From assembly GCA_050014595.1 (NCBI GenBank), contig JBEKDA010000018.1:27627-91626 (forward strand): a DNA stretch of 64,000 nucleotides. The letters run 5' to 3'. The number at the start of each line of letters is the position of its first letter. Positions within the stretch are counted from its first letter, which is position 1. Below, one piece after another: positions 44,030-53,334 of the stretch. The position numbers and the translations under genes were made by a program. Under the pieces are notes generated by a model. That model ran no database searches, was not told the origin of the DNA, and saw nothing but the letters and a program-made list of their open reading frames with translations. This DNA comes from PALSA-129 sp050014595 (GTDB lineage: Bacteria; Acidobacteriota; Terriglobia; Bryobacterales; Bryobacteraceae).

Positions 44030-46357
44030 ATGAGCGCTTTCTTGAACTGGCCGGAGGCATACGAGGCTGGCGCCTCAGTCTGTGGGGGCAAGGGCTACAA
44101 CCTGGCGCGGCTGGCGCGTTACGGTTTCCGTGTCCCCCGCGGCGGCGTGCTACCGGCGGGGGCCCCGCTTGCGGAGATCGAACACGGTCTGGAGCGGCTG
44201 GGCCTGCTGGAGGCGAAAGTCGCTGTGCGCTCCAGCGCTACGGCGGAAGACTCCGCACGCGCTTCCTTCGCCGGCATCCATCGCAGTTTCCTGAATGTCA
44301 GCGGTGTCGAGGCCATCGAGCAAGCCGCGCGGGGCTGTATCGACTCGCTCGAGACGCCGCAAGCCATCGCCTATCGCGGCCGCATGGAGTTCCGTGACGA
44401 AGAAGTGCGGTGCGCCGTGGTCGTCTGCGAGATGGTGGACGCCCGCTGCGCCGGCGTGGCTTTCTCCTGCGACCCGGCGACCGGCCGCCGCGACCTGATT
44501 CTGATCGACGCCGCGGAAGGCCTGGGCGAAGCGGTGGTCGGCGGACGCGTGAATCCGCAACGCATGATCTGGCGCAACCAGGACGGCGTGCTTTCACGGC
44601 AAGCCGGGGCCGCCGGCCACGCCTGGTTGCCGGCGCCCATCGAAGAGCAACTCGCGCACCTGGTGCAACGCGTCCACTGGGCGCTTGGCGAAGGGAATCC
44701 GCAGGACATCGAGTGGGCTTACGACGGAGAGCATCTCTGGCTGCTCCAGGCGCGCCCCGTCACCAGTTTGCCGCGAGCCGGCTGGCCGCAGACAGCGGCA
44801 ATGCCTCGTTATTGGTCCACCGCAAACATCAAGGATACGTTGCCCGGCGTGGTGTGCGAACTCACCTGGAGCATTCTCAGCGACATCGTCGGCTCGGCGG
44901 CCTACGCCGCGCAGAAGGCCGTGGGATACGAGATGCCGCCAGGGCTGGAAGTGATGCGCCGCTTTCAGGGGCGCGTTTTCTTCGATCTCACCGCGATGCA
45001 GTGGGCGTTCTACGACGCCTTCGGAGTCCTGCCGGCCGACGCCGTGAAGCTGGTCGGCGGCCAACAGCCGGAGATCCCGGCGCCGCCCCACCCGCTCCAG
45101 GGGCCGCTGGGCCGCCGCCGCGGCATGGCCGGCCTGCGACTGGTGCGCCGGATCTGGAACTACCCAGCCAAGGCCCGGCCTGCCATCGAGAGTCAATTCA
45201 ATTTCCAGCGCAGCCTCCAGTCGATCGATTGGACTAGTCTTTCGCATGCGGAGCTATGGCGCACCATGTCACAGATCACCCAGGCGCAGAACTCAGTGCT
45301 GCCAGTGGCGGGACTTGCCAACAGCAGTTCCGGTCCCTGGCAACTGGCATTGGACGCACTCGTAAAAGATGCCGGTCTGATCGCCCGCCTGCAAGCCGGA
45401 ACCGGCGGAGTGACCAGTGCGGAGCAGGGGTATCGCCTCTACGACATCGCGCAAGGCAAGTGCACGCTGGAGGAGTTTCTGCATGATTTCGGCCATCGCG
45501 CCGTCTATGAGTGCCACGTGCTGAATCCGCGCTGGGCCGAAGATCCGTCGTGGATTCTGGAACAGGTCCAGTCGATCCGCGACAATCCGCCCGCGCGCGA
45601 CCCGCGAGAGACCGCCGCCCAAGTGCGCCGGCAAGCCGAGCGGGAGTTGAGGCAGCGCTTCGGCTGGCGGACTCCCTTGCTGCTCGGGCTGGTTCGCAAA
45701 CAGCGGGAGGCCATGGCGGTCCGCGAGAGCGCCAAGTCCGCCCTGATTTCCCTGATGTTGCCCATGCGTCGCCTGGTGCTGGAGATTGGCCGCCGCCTGG
45801 TGGCAGCCGGTCACCTGGATGCGCCCGGGCAGGCGTTTCACTTCGCGTTCATCGATATCATTTGCTGGCTGCATGGATACTGGGATGGCGCGGGCGCGCG
45901 CGCGCTCGCCGGCGACCGCGCCCAACGCCACGAGTCGTGGCTCGCCGAAACGGCCCCGGATCTGATTACGGAAGAGCCCGATGGCAGGCTCGCCGCCGCT
46001 GTGCCAATACCACCTCCGTTGTCGGAGTCCGGCGTGTGGAGCGGCATCTCCGTCTCGCCGGGCGCCGCCAGTGGCGTCGCCCGCGTTCTGCGCAGTCCAA
46101 CCGAAGCCGCGCATTTACGGCCGGGCGACATCCTGGTCGCCCCATCCACCGATCCCGGCTGGACTCCGCTCTTCCTGCGAGCCTCGGCCATTGTGATGGA
46201 GACCGGCGGCTATCTCAGTCACGGCGCCATTGTAGCGCGCGAGTATGGCATTCCGGCCGTCGCCAACCTCCCCGGCATTCTCAATGCTCTTCAGGACGGC
46301 GATCCCATTACCGTCGACGGTTCCACGGGCCGCGTGATCCGCTCCGTGCCGCGATAG
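44030..46357 (+). CDS. PEP-utilising enzyme / rifampin-phosphotransferase-like
   Basis: 775 aa. The N-terminal ATP-grasp-type PEP/pyruvate-binding domain has GGKGYNLARLARYGFRVPRG, VAVRSSATAEDSARASFAG and DIEWAYDGEHLWLLQARPV. A ~400-residue middle domain follows. The C-terminal swivelling phosphohistidine domain has APSTDPGWTPLF and METGGYLSHGAIVAREYGIP with the catalytic His. This three-part layout is that of rifampin phosphotransferase and related PEP-synthase-like enzymes, though it is shorter than rifampin phosphotransferase (~870 aa). The actual acceptor (rifamycin, pyruvate or another) is not known. Confidence 0.82.
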   Translation: MSAFLNWPEAYEAGASVCGGKGYNLARLARYGFRVPRGGVLPAGAPLAEIEHGLERLGLLEAKVAVRSSATAEDSARASFAGIHRSFLNVSGVEAIEQAARGCIDSLETPQAIAYRGRMEFRDEEVRCAVVVCEMVDARCAGVAFSCDPATGRRDLILIDAAEGLGEAVVGGRVNPQRMIWRNQDGVLSRQAGAAGHAWLPAPIEEQLAHLVQRVHWALGEGNPQDIEWAYDGEHLWLLQARPVTSLPRAGWPQTAAMPRYWSTANIKDTLPGVVCELTWSILSDIVGSAAYAAQKAVGYEMPPGLEVMRRFQGRVFFDLTAMQWAFYDAFGVLPADAVKLVGGQQPEIPAPPHPLQGPLGRRRGMAGLRLVRRIWNYPAKARPAIESQFNFQRSLQSIDWTSLSHAELWRTMSQITQAQNSVLPVAGLANSSSGPWQLALDALVKDAGLIARLQAGTGGVTSAEQGYRLYDIAQGKCTLEEFLHDFGHRAVYECHVLNPRWAEDPSWILEQVQSIRDNPPARDPRETAAQVRRQAERELRQRFGWRTPLLLGLVRKQREAMAVRESAKSALISLMLPMRRLVLEIGRRLVAAGHLDAPGQAFHFAFIDIICWLHGYWDGAGARALAGDRAQRHESWLAETAPDLITEEPDGRLAAAVPIPPPLSESGVWSGISVSPGAASGVARVLRSPTEAAHLRPGDILVAPSTDPGWTPLFLRASAIVMETGGYLSHGAIVAREYGIPAVANLPGILNALQDGDPITVDGSTGRVIRSVPR

Positions 46358-46395
46358 GCCGGCACACGCGACGGTAGTTCGGTGATCCTGCTAGA

Positions 46396-46611
46396 ATGCG
46401 ATCGATGGCCAGGACTTTAACGGCCGATGACATTCTTCCACTGGTCGCGTCGTTGACGCCTCAGGAACGCGTACGTCTGCTGCGGTTGATTGCCTTGCCG
46501 CAGGGCGCGGACGCGCCCGTTTACCGGTCCGTACCACCTTCAAGTGACGAGTTTTCGACGGACGAGGAGCCGCTTGCTTGGGAGGCGGAGGGCTGGGAGG
46601 ACGTGGGGTGA
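46396..46611 (+). CDS. Antitoxin-like small protein
   Basis: 71 aa (ATG at 46396 or 46405). Starts MARTLTADDILPLVASLTPQ and ends DEEPLAWEAEGWEDVG, acidic and Trp-rich as in antitoxin C-termini. Its stop overlaps the GTG of the broken PemK gene. Probably the antitoxin of that pair. Confidence 0.6.
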   Translation: MRSMARTLTADDILPLVASLTPQERVRLLRLIALPQGADAPVYRSVPPSSDEFSTDEEPLAWEAEGWEDVG

Positions 46612-46933
46612 AGCGTGGTGAGATCCGCTGGTATACGTTTCGGCTTCCCGATAAGCGGCGGCCGGTTCTAATTCTCACACGAAATCACGTCATCGGCCGG
46701 CTGAACGAGATCATCGTGGTACCGGCGACGCGAACATCCGAGGGTTGACAACTGAGGTAGTCTTGAGCGTTGCCGACGGGATGCCGGCCGCGTGCGCGCT
46801 TAATTTCGATCACGTGTCGCTGGCGCAACGGAGTCGAATTGGTCCGGTCCTGTGCGGTCTGGTAGAAACGCGATGGGCTGAAGTGCGGAATGCGCTTCTC
46901 ATGGCGTGCGGTTTCGGAAGATCGAGCGATTGA
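46608..46933 (+). pseudogene. PemK/MazF toxin gene broken by a 1-base deletion
   Basis: GTG at 46608 gives KRGEIRWYTFRLPDKRRPVL and VVPATRTSEG, then a TGA. One base later the frame continues LTTEVVLSVADGMPAACALN and FDHVSLAQRSRIGPVL. Joined, the two make a standard PemK protein, with RTSEG|LTTEVVL where family members have RTxRGLxTEV. A missing T near 46744 explains the break. Either the toxin is dead or the base is a sequence error. Confidence 0.85.
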
Positions 46934-47044
46934 GGCTTGCGAAACAGGCACGGCAGAAAAAGGGACGTCTCTCCCCTTTTCGTCCCCCGATCCAATCTCC
47001 AACCGCCCATGAGAAACCGCCTGCACAAGAGCGACAATGGGAGC

Positions 47045-47464
47045 GTGAAGTCCTTTCGCAAAGAATTGTGGTTTGAGGTCCCCGGCCGGCGGGCGTTCCT
47101 CAACATCACACGGGAGGTGGAAGACTGCCTCCGGGAAAGCGGTGTCAAGGAAGGTCTGGTGCTGATCAACGCCATGCACATCACGGCTTCCGTTTTCATC
47201 AACGACGATGAAGCGGGCCTGCACGCGGATTACGAGAAATGGCTAGAAAGGCTCGCGCCCCACGAGCCGACCTCGCAGTACCGGCACAACCGCACCGGCG
47301 AAGACAATGCGGACGCGCACATGAAGCGGCAGGTGATGGGACGCGAAGTGGTGGTCGCCGTCACCTGCGGCAAGCTCGACTTCGGACCGTGGGAGCAGAT
47401 CTTCTACGGCGAGTTTGACGGCGGCCGCAAGAAACGCGCATTGATCAAGATCATCGGAGAATAA
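47045..47464 (+). CDS. YjbQ-family (UPF0047) secondary thiamine-phosphate synthase-like protein
   Basis: 139 aa from GTG at 47045 (SFRKELWFEVPGRRAFLNIT); ATG at 47009 would add 12 residues. VLINAMHITASVFINDDEA, YRHNRTGEDNADAHMKRQVM and KLDFGPWEQIFYGEFDG are the conserved blocks of the family, with the His/Asp residues of the presumed active site. Members show weak thiamine-phosphate synthase activity; the cellular role is unclear. No thiamine genes nearby. Confidence 0.88.
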   Translation: MKSFRKELWFEVPGRRAFLNITREVEDCLRESGVKEGLVLINAMHITASVFINDDEAGLHADYEKWLERLAPHEPTSQYRHNRTGEDNADAHMKRQVMGREVVVAVTCGKLDFGPWEQIFYGEFDGGRKKRALIKIIGE

Positions 47465-47654
47465 CCGCACATCGCCGAATCGCCGGCCTCGCGCCTGGCG
47501 TCCTCCAGCGGCCGCCTGAAGAGTGCCCGCAAATCGGTGAATTGGCGACTACGGGGCCATATGGAAGGCGGATCCCCAGACGCAAGCGCGTTTATGGTTC
47601 CCGATCCTTCAGGGATGGGGACATCACGAGACTAATCCAGTGCACACTTCATCG

Positions 47655-50480
47655 TCAACGCCGCGCCAGCTTCGCCATCACCAGCGCCGCGGCATCCTCG
47701 GCTCCCGGCGGCGCACTGCACCATTTCAGCCGTTCGGCCCAAAGCTGGCGGGCCGTGGCCTCGTTCGCCTCGGCTGCGTCGCTGTAGGATTCCGGCCGCT
47801 TATGCCCCGCTAGCGCAAGCTGCGCGGCTCGCACCGCATCGGCGTTCCCGGCGTCGGCCTTCGCGCATAGGACCGCTTCGCCGAGAATCTGTTGCAGCAA
47901 CTCGCGGCTGCGGCGGAACCGTTCCGCTGAGGGCACGCCGGCCAGAGTCGGATCGAGCGCCAGAACCTTTCCGCAAATCTCGCTCTGCCTGGCTGCCGCC
48001 GCATCGCCCGGGTCCGTCCGCAGCGCCGCTTCGAAATCGCGCCGCGCCCCTGCGTAGTCGCCCATGGCGAACTCCGCATCCCCTAGCAAGTGGTATGTGG
48101 CGCTATCGGGGTGCTCTTTCTCCGTATCGCCGCGTAGCAGCCGCGCCGCGCTGTCTGGCACGCCATAGTCGATCAGCATGCGCGCCACCCGCTGGCGCAG
48201 GGCCTCATCGTCCGGCAGTGCCGCGGCCGTGGTCAGAAGTTCCGCCTGCGCCTGTGCGCCGCGGCCGGCCTTGGCCAGTGTTTCCGCCAGTTCCAGCCGC
48301 GTATCCAGACGCCGCTCCGGCGTCTTGTCCGGCCAGGAGCCGTAGATCGCCCGCTGATAATACCCGATGGCCTCATCGATCTTCCCCTGCCGTGCCGCAA
48401 TCCTGGCCAGCCCCAGGTTCGCCGGCCCGCTTCCCGGATTCTCCTTGAGGGCTTCATTCAGGTAGATGGACGCCTCATCCAGGCTTCCCGCGTTCACCAG
48501 CGCCAACCCCAGCGCCAGCCGGTAGTCGGTTCTGCGCAAGCTGGAGAGGGCGGTCCGAAACTGCGCGATCGCCTCGTCATTGCGCCCCTGCGATTCGAGC
48601 GCCTGCCCCGCCTGAAAGTGACCCTGCCCCCGCGCGATTCGCTCGCTGCGGTAATAGTAGCTGAGGAAACTCGCCACAATTCCGACCGCCAGCACGGCGA
48701 TCAGAAGCCGCGTGGCCAGACGCGCCAGCGTCTTTCCACTTTGCTCCTCCGACAGCGCCGGTTCCGGGTGCGGCGCCGTTCCGTACGCCGCCAGGATGTC
48801 GGGAAGCGAAATCGTCCCTCGCAGTCCGCGCACGTTATCGCGGCTCACCACCGGCAACGCCTTCAACCCAGTCTCCGCCAGCCTGCGCATCGCCATATCG
48901 AGCGGATGATCTCTGTGCAGGTGCGGAAAGTTCTCGTCCGTCAGGGTTTCCGCCGGCCCCGGTTCGGGCACCAGCGCACCGACCGGCTCCCAGGCGGGGT
49001 TCTCCTCCTCCGCCGCGTCCAGTTGATCGAGCGTGAGCATTCCCCGCAGCCCACCTCCATCCACCACCGGCCAGGCGCCGCGCTCCCGGTCCACCAGGGC
49101 GGCTGCCTGCCGAATGGGGGTTCCCGCCTCGAGCGACGGCGCCCCGGCGCGATAAGCCTGTTGCACCGTCAACGGTCCTTCCCGATCGCGGGCTCCGGCC
49201 GGCAGACGGATGCCATCCTGGTGCTGCAGCGCCTCGTAAATCGGCTCCTCCTGCAGCCGGCTGGAAATGAAATAGCTGATCAGGTTCGCAATCATCAGCG
49301 GCACGATGATCGAGTAATCCCGCGTGATTTCGAAGATCATGATTACCGAGGTCAGCGGCACGCGGATGATGCCCGCAAACGCCGCTCCCATCCCCACCAG
49401 CGCATAGGCGCCCACGCTGCCTGTGTAATCCGGCATCAGCAGGTGGGCCGACCCTCCCACCGCGCCCCCCATCATCGCGCCGATGAACAGGCTCGGGCCG
49501 AAAATGCCGCCCGCATTTCCCGAGGCGTAGCAGGTTGTGGTCGCCGCCATTTTCAGGCACACCAGCAGCGCCATGGCGCCGATCAGCATCTGCCCGTTCA
49601 GCGCCTTTCCCACATATCCGTAACCGACGCCCAGGACCGCCGGCGCGAACCATCCCAGCAGGCCCACCAGCAGCCCGCCTGCCACCGGCTGGAACCACAG
49701 CGTCCATTTCGGCATTCTCAGAAAACGCTGCCGCTGCCACAGCAGCAGCTTCACGAACGCCACCGATACCAGCCCGCCCGCCACGCCCAACAGCGCGTAA
49801 AACAGGAACTCGATGGGATGCACCAGTTGATACGCCGGCACGTGGAACAGCGGTTCGTCGCCCAGCAACAGGTGCAGCACAATCCACGACGTCGCCGAGC
49901 TGAGCACAATCGAGCCCAGTACCGGCGCGTGCAGATCGCCCATCACTTCTTCCAACGTGAAAAGCACCGCCGCGATGGGCGTGTTGAACGCCGCCGCCAG
50001 CGCCGCCGACGCCCCGATCGGCACCAGCGCCTTGACGCTCCGCTGCGAGAGTCCCAGCCGGCGACCCAGCACCGACGCCAGACCCGCGCCCACCTGCACT
50101 GACGGTCCTTCGCGCCCCAGAGCCATTCCGCTGGCCAGCGTCACCGCGCACATGGTGAATTTCCCCACCACGGTCTGCAGGCTGATGAAGCCGTCGCGCA
50201 GGAACAGCGCCGTTTTGGTTTGTGGAATCCCGCTGCCGCGCGCTTGCGGAAAATAGCGCGCCAGCATGAACCCCGTGCCCAGCGCTCCCGCCACCGGAAT
50301 TAAAATGCGCCGCCACGCCGGAGCGCCGGCCGGATAGAGGCGCGCCCCCAGATTCTCGGTCAGCAAAATAAACGCCACCACCACCAGCCCGACCGTCGCT
50401 CCGATGATCAACGTCAGGATCAGCAGGATCTTGTCTTCGTGGCGGTGTCTTAGGTCGGCAGAAGCGCTGGTTGTGTCCAG
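47655..50480 (-). CDS. ClC-type chloride channel/antiporter fused to CBS pair and TPR domain
   Basis: About 941 aa. A CTG at 50480 lies 4 bases after GGAGG; no ATG is available near, so the start is uncertain. ClC selectivity motifs are GSGIPQ, GREGPSVQ (with the gating Glu) and GNAGGIFGPSLF, over ~12 hydrophobic segments (residues ~20-420). A CBS pair follows (~440-590). A further transmembrane segment (LLIAVLAVGIVASFLSYYY) leads to TPR repeats (FQAGQALESQGRNDEAIAQF, then ANLGLARIAARQGKIDEAIG) up to the C-terminus. The CBS region probably senses nucleotides; the TPR extension is unusual and may recruit partners. Confidence 0.87.
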   Translation of the reverse strand: MDTTSASADLRHRHEDKILLILTLIIGATVGLVVVAFILLTENLGARLYPAGAPAWRRILIPVAGALGTGFMLARYFPQARGSGIPQTKTALFLRDGFISLQTVVGKFTMCAVTLASGMALGREGPSVQVGAGLASVLGRRLGLSQRSVKALVPIGASAALAAAFNTPIAAVLFTLEEVMGDLHAPVLGSIVLSSATSWIVLHLLLGDEPLFHVPAYQLVHPIEFLFYALLGVAGGLVSVAFVKLLLWQRQRFLRMPKWTLWFQPVAGGLLVGLLGWFAPAVLGVGYGYVGKALNGQMLIGAMALLVCLKMAATTTCYASGNAGGIFGPSLFIGAMMGGAVGGSAHLLMPDYTGSVGAYALVGMGAAFAGIIRVPLTSVIMIFEITRDYSIIVPLMIANLISYFISSRLQEEPIYEALQHQDGIRLPAGARDREGPLTVQQAYRAGAPSLEAGTPIRQAAALVDRERGAWPVVDGGGLRGMLTLDQLDAAEEENPAWEPVGALVPEPGPAETLTDENFPHLHRDHPLDMAMRRLAETGLKALPVVSRDNVRGLRGTISLPDILAAYGTAPHPEPALSEEQSGKTLARLATRLLIAVLAVGIVASFLSYYYRSERIARGQGHFQAGQALESQGRNDEAIAQFRTALSSLRRTDYRLALGLALVNAGSLDEASIYLNEALKENPGSGPANLGLARIAARQGKIDEAIGYYQRAIYGSWPDKTPERRLDTRLELAETLAKAGRGAQAQAELLTTAAALPDDEALRQRVARMLIDYGVPDSAARLLRGDTEKEHPDSATYHLLGDAEFAMGDYAGARRDFEAALRTDPGDAAAARQSEICGKVLALDPTLAGVPSAERFRRSRELLQQILGEAVLCAKADAGNADAVRAAQLALAGHKRPESYSDAAEANEATARQLWAERLKWCSAPPGAEDAAALVMAKLARR

Positions 50481-50586
50481 AAATCCTCCGTTACGTTCAA
50501 TGATAGGACGACTGGCGCCCCTGACGGCGGTCGGGCGGCCTGGCTGGCTTTCGCACGACGATGCGGAACGTGCCCAGCGGCACGAC
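50461..50586 (+). repeat. ~126-bp direct repeat, left copy
   Basis: Starts GAAGCGCTGGTTGTGTCCAG, inside the 5' end of the ClC gene, and runs through its ribosome site to about 50586. The right copy is 58990-59121. The first 59 bases are identical. A short indel at 50520 and few substitutions follow. Confidence 0.9.
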
Positions 50587-50631
50587 CTCTTCTCCGGGCT
50601 GCACACGGAAATCCTTTGAAGTGAGTTTCAT
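50497..50631 (-). pseudogene. PPK2-like gene start fused to the repeat
   Basis: A 44-codon frame from ATG at 50631. KLTSKDFRVQPGEEV is like the start of polyphosphate kinase 2 proteins. It then joins the repeat-encoded LGTFRIVVRKPARPPDRR and stops. Copy 2 of the repeat encodes the same tail (LGTFRIAVRKPARPPDRR) after an unrelated beginning. A truncated chimaera formed at the repeat boundary. Confidence 0.5.
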
Positions 50632-50752
50632 CTCAATACCTTCGGTGTCACGAGCTGACTGGGGCGTTCTCAGCTACTCACGGGGCGAAGATCACGGCGC
50701 TGCTAGCAGGACACCCAAGCCCAATGGTGGTCGCTAGCCGCGTCAATGCGCA

Positions 50753-51646
50753 TCAGTTCTTTTTTGCGCTCAGCGCTTCGAAGCCGGAAATGACGTCAAA
50801 CAGTTCTTCGTCGATGCCATTCTGGCGCAAACGATGAAATGTCCTGTTGAGGTCCTCCAGCAATTCGTCGATGTTTTTATCGGCGCGTTGCATCGCCGCC
50901 AGGCGGCTCGCGTTCTCGCTGGCGAGGGATTCGGCGCACGCCCGGAAGAGCGACACGAAAAGATATTCGCGGATAAGCGCCCGCAAGGTTGCGAAGCCGT
51001 CACCCATGACCTCGGGCAAGGTTCCCGTCGGCCAGGGAAGTTCGGCCAGCTTGCGTCGCCAGGTTTCGTCCAGCGGTAGCAATCGCTGAGTGACGGGCGC
51101 ATAAACCGCTCCGGACGTGGGGCGGTTGTAGAAGAGGTGGAGTTCGGTGACTTCACCGTGGCGTTGGCGCGCCTCGCTCTCCACGAGAATTTGCCCGACG
51201 AGCGGGGTGATGGCCTTGACGGAGTGCGGCACCGTGAAGAGCCCCTTCAGCGGCAGGCCCGCGTCCGCCAGGCGCTCATGAACGCGCTCACCGACGGCCC
51301 AGACCTCGGCTTTGGCTGGCAGAGCCGCCAGCGTCTTAACCGCAAAATCGGTCACCACATCATTAAACTGGCCCACCAGTCCCTGGTCTGAACCGAACAC
51401 GATCGCGCCAATCGCACCGGCAACTGTTTTTCCTTTCCGTTCTGCAATCAACGGCGCCGGCCCGCTTTCCCGGAAGCATGCGCCCAACCCCAGTTCCACT
51501 GTGCGGTAGTAGTCGGCCAACGCGCTCACCGATTTCTCATATTGTCCGATGCTGGAGGCGGCAACTGCCTTCATCGTGCGGACGACGGATTGGAGATCCC
51601 CCGCTCCGCCGATCTTTCGGCGCAGGCTCGCCGTGGTGTTGCTCAT
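50753..51646 (-). CDS. atpG: N-ATPase gamma subunit
   Basis: 297 aa. The N-terminal helix SLRRKIGGAGDLQSVVRTMK and C-terminal SRLAAMQRADKNIDELLEDL are the coiled shaft of the F1 rotor; the central part is the Rossmann-like globular domain (GAIVFGSDQGLVGQFNDVV). It is the last gene of the operon and its ATG overlaps the atpA stop by 4 bp. It is more divergent than housekeeping gamma subunits, as is usual in N-ATPases. Confidence 0.9.
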   Translation of the reverse strand: MSNTTASLRRKIGGAGDLQSVVRTMKAVAASSIGQYEKSVSALADYYRTVELGLGACFRESGPAPLIAERKGKTVAGAIGAIVFGSDQGLVGQFNDVVTDFAVKTLAALPAKAEVWAVGERVHERLADAGLPLKGLFTVPHSVKAITPLVGQILVESEARQRHGEVTELHLFYNRPTSGAVYAPVTQRLLPLDETWRRKLAELPWPTGTLPEVMGDGFATLRALIREYLFVSLFRACAESLASENASRLAAMQRADKNIDELLEDLNRTFHRLRQNGIDEELFDVISGFEALSAKKN

Positions 51647-53334
51647 GACTTCTCCTCGGGTTTAGCCTTGGGCTTGACCTCCGCTATGACTTCCGGCTTG
51701 GGCTCGGGTTCGGTCTTGGGCTTGGCCTCCGCTTTGACTTCCGGCTTGGACTCGGGCTTGGGCTTGACCTCCGCTTTGTCTTCAGGCTTGGCCTTGGGTT
51801 CGGTCTTGGGCTGGAAGGAAGCAAGCGATTTGCGCGCGATTTCGACCATTGCTTTGCGGTCCTTGTCGCTAAGTTTGTCGGCGGTATCCAATCGCCCGCG
51901 CACGTCCGCTGGGATATCGGCCGCCGCCTTGATTAGGGCGTGCTCGGCGTCCGTCATCTGGTCAATGGGCACGCGGTCGAAGAGTTCCGCGGTCAATGCC
52001 AGCAGCACGGCGATTTGCTCGGGCACGGATACCGGGGCGAATTCCGGCTGTTTAAGGCAGGCGCGGATTCGCCGTCCGTGTTCGATAGTCTTGCGGGTGC
52101 CTTCATCCAGGCGGGCTCCGAACCGGGAAAAGGTTTCGAGCTCCTCAAACTGCGCGTAGGCTAGCTTGAGATCGCCCGCCACCGCACGGTAGGCCGCGCG
52201 TTGCGCTTTACCGCCTACGCGCGAAACGGATCTTCCGACATCGACCGCGGGTAGCACGCCCAATTCGAATAGCGACGGCGAGAGGTAGATCTGCCCATCC
52301 GTGATGGAAATCAAATTGGTCGGAATATAGGCGGAGATGTCCTGCGCTTCGGTTTCGATGATAGGCAGCGCGGTGAGCGAACCGCCGCCGAGTTCCTGCC
52401 GCAAATGCGTCGCACGTTCGAGCAGCCGCGAGTGAATATAGAAGATGTCGCCGGGAAACGCTTCGCGACCGGGCGGGCGGCGCAGCAAGAGAGAGAGTTC
52501 GCGGTAGGCGCGCGCGTGATGGGTGAGGTCGTCGTAAACAATCAGCACATCTCGGCCCGCCTCCATGAAAGACTCTGCGATGCTGGTCGCGGCGTAAGGA
52601 GCAATGTAAGCGAGACCCGGCGGGTCGTTGCCCTCGCTGACGACGATGACGGTGTAATCCATCGCGCCCTTTTCCCGTAAGGTTGCCACGGCCTTCGCGA
52701 CGGCGGACGCGCGCTGCCCGATGGCACAATAAACGCACAGCACGTCCTGGTCGCACTGGTTGAGGATGGTGTCGATCGCGATGGCGGTCTTGCCGGTCTG
52801 GCGGTCGCCGAGAATCAACTCGCGCTGGCCGCGTCCAACGGGAATGAGCGCATCAATGACTTTTAGGCCGGTCTGGAGGGGCACAGTGACAGGCGCCCGG
52901 TCCATGATGGGCGGGGCGGGGCGTTCGACGGGCAGGCGCTTGCCAGAGGCCACCGGACCGTTGCCATCGAGTGGCCGGCCGAGCGGGTCGATGACGCGCC
53001 CCAGCAATCCATCGCCCACGGCCACGTCCATGACCCGGCCCGTCCGCTGGACTTCATCGCCCGCGTGGAGATGCCAGTATTCGCCGAGCAGAACGACCCC
53101 GATTTCGTCCTCGTCCACGTTGAATGCGATGCCGAGCACGTCACCGGGAAACGCTGCCAATTCATCAAAGCCCACGCCGGGGAGACCCGACACCTTGGCG
53201 ATTCCGGTGGCGACACTGGTGATTGTGCCCACCTCCCGTGGTGTCAGTTCCGGTGTGAATGCTTCCCGCACCTGGCTGATTCCAGCAAAGACGCTGTCGA
53301 ACACGTCCTTGAGGTTGTCCGGTTCGATGTTCAT
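51643..53334 (-). CDS. atpA: N-ATPase alpha subunit with Lys/Pro/Glu tail
   Basis: 563 aa. P-loop GDRQTGKTAIAID near 176-183, YCAIGQRASAVAKAV, and the arginine-finger-bearing SVSRVGGKAQ. Non-catalytic nucleotide-binding subunit of F1. Residues from about 506 are a low-complexity tail of repeats such as KPESKPEVKAEAKPK, absent from ordinary alpha subunits. The start overlaps the atpF stop by 4 bp. Confidence 0.95.
   Translation of the reverse strand: MNIEPDNLKDVFDSVFAGISQVREAFTPELTPREVGTITSVATGIAKVSGLPGVGFDELAAFPGDVLGIAFNVDEDEIGVVLLGEYWHLHAGDEVQRTGRVMDVAVGDGLLGRVIDPLGRPLDGNGPVASGKRLPVERPAPPIMDRAPVTVPLQTGLKVIDALIPVGRGQRELILGDRQTGKTAIAIDTILNQCDQDVLCVYCAIGQRASAVAKAVATLREKGAMDYTVIVVSEGNDPPGLAYIAPYAATSIAESFMEAGRDVLIVYDDLTHHARAYRELSLLLRRPPGREAFPGDIFYIHSRLLERATHLRQELGGGSLTALPIIETEAQDISAYIPTNLISITDGQIYLSPSLFELGVLPAVDVGRSVSRVGGKAQRAAYRAVAGDLKLAYAQFEELETFSRFGARLDEGTRKTIEHGRRIRACLKQPEFAPVSVPEQIAVLLALTAELFDRVPIDQMTDAEHALIKAAADIPADVRGRLDTADKLSDKDRKAMVEIARKSLASFQPKTEPKAKPEDKAEVKPKPESKPEVKAEAKPKTEPEPKPEVIAEVKPKAKPEEKS

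Noticed and set aside
48835..50316. 493-codon alternative frame inside the ClC gene
   Set aside because: Gly/Ala-rich translation with no motifs; the ClC frame contains GSGIP, GREGP and GxFxP.
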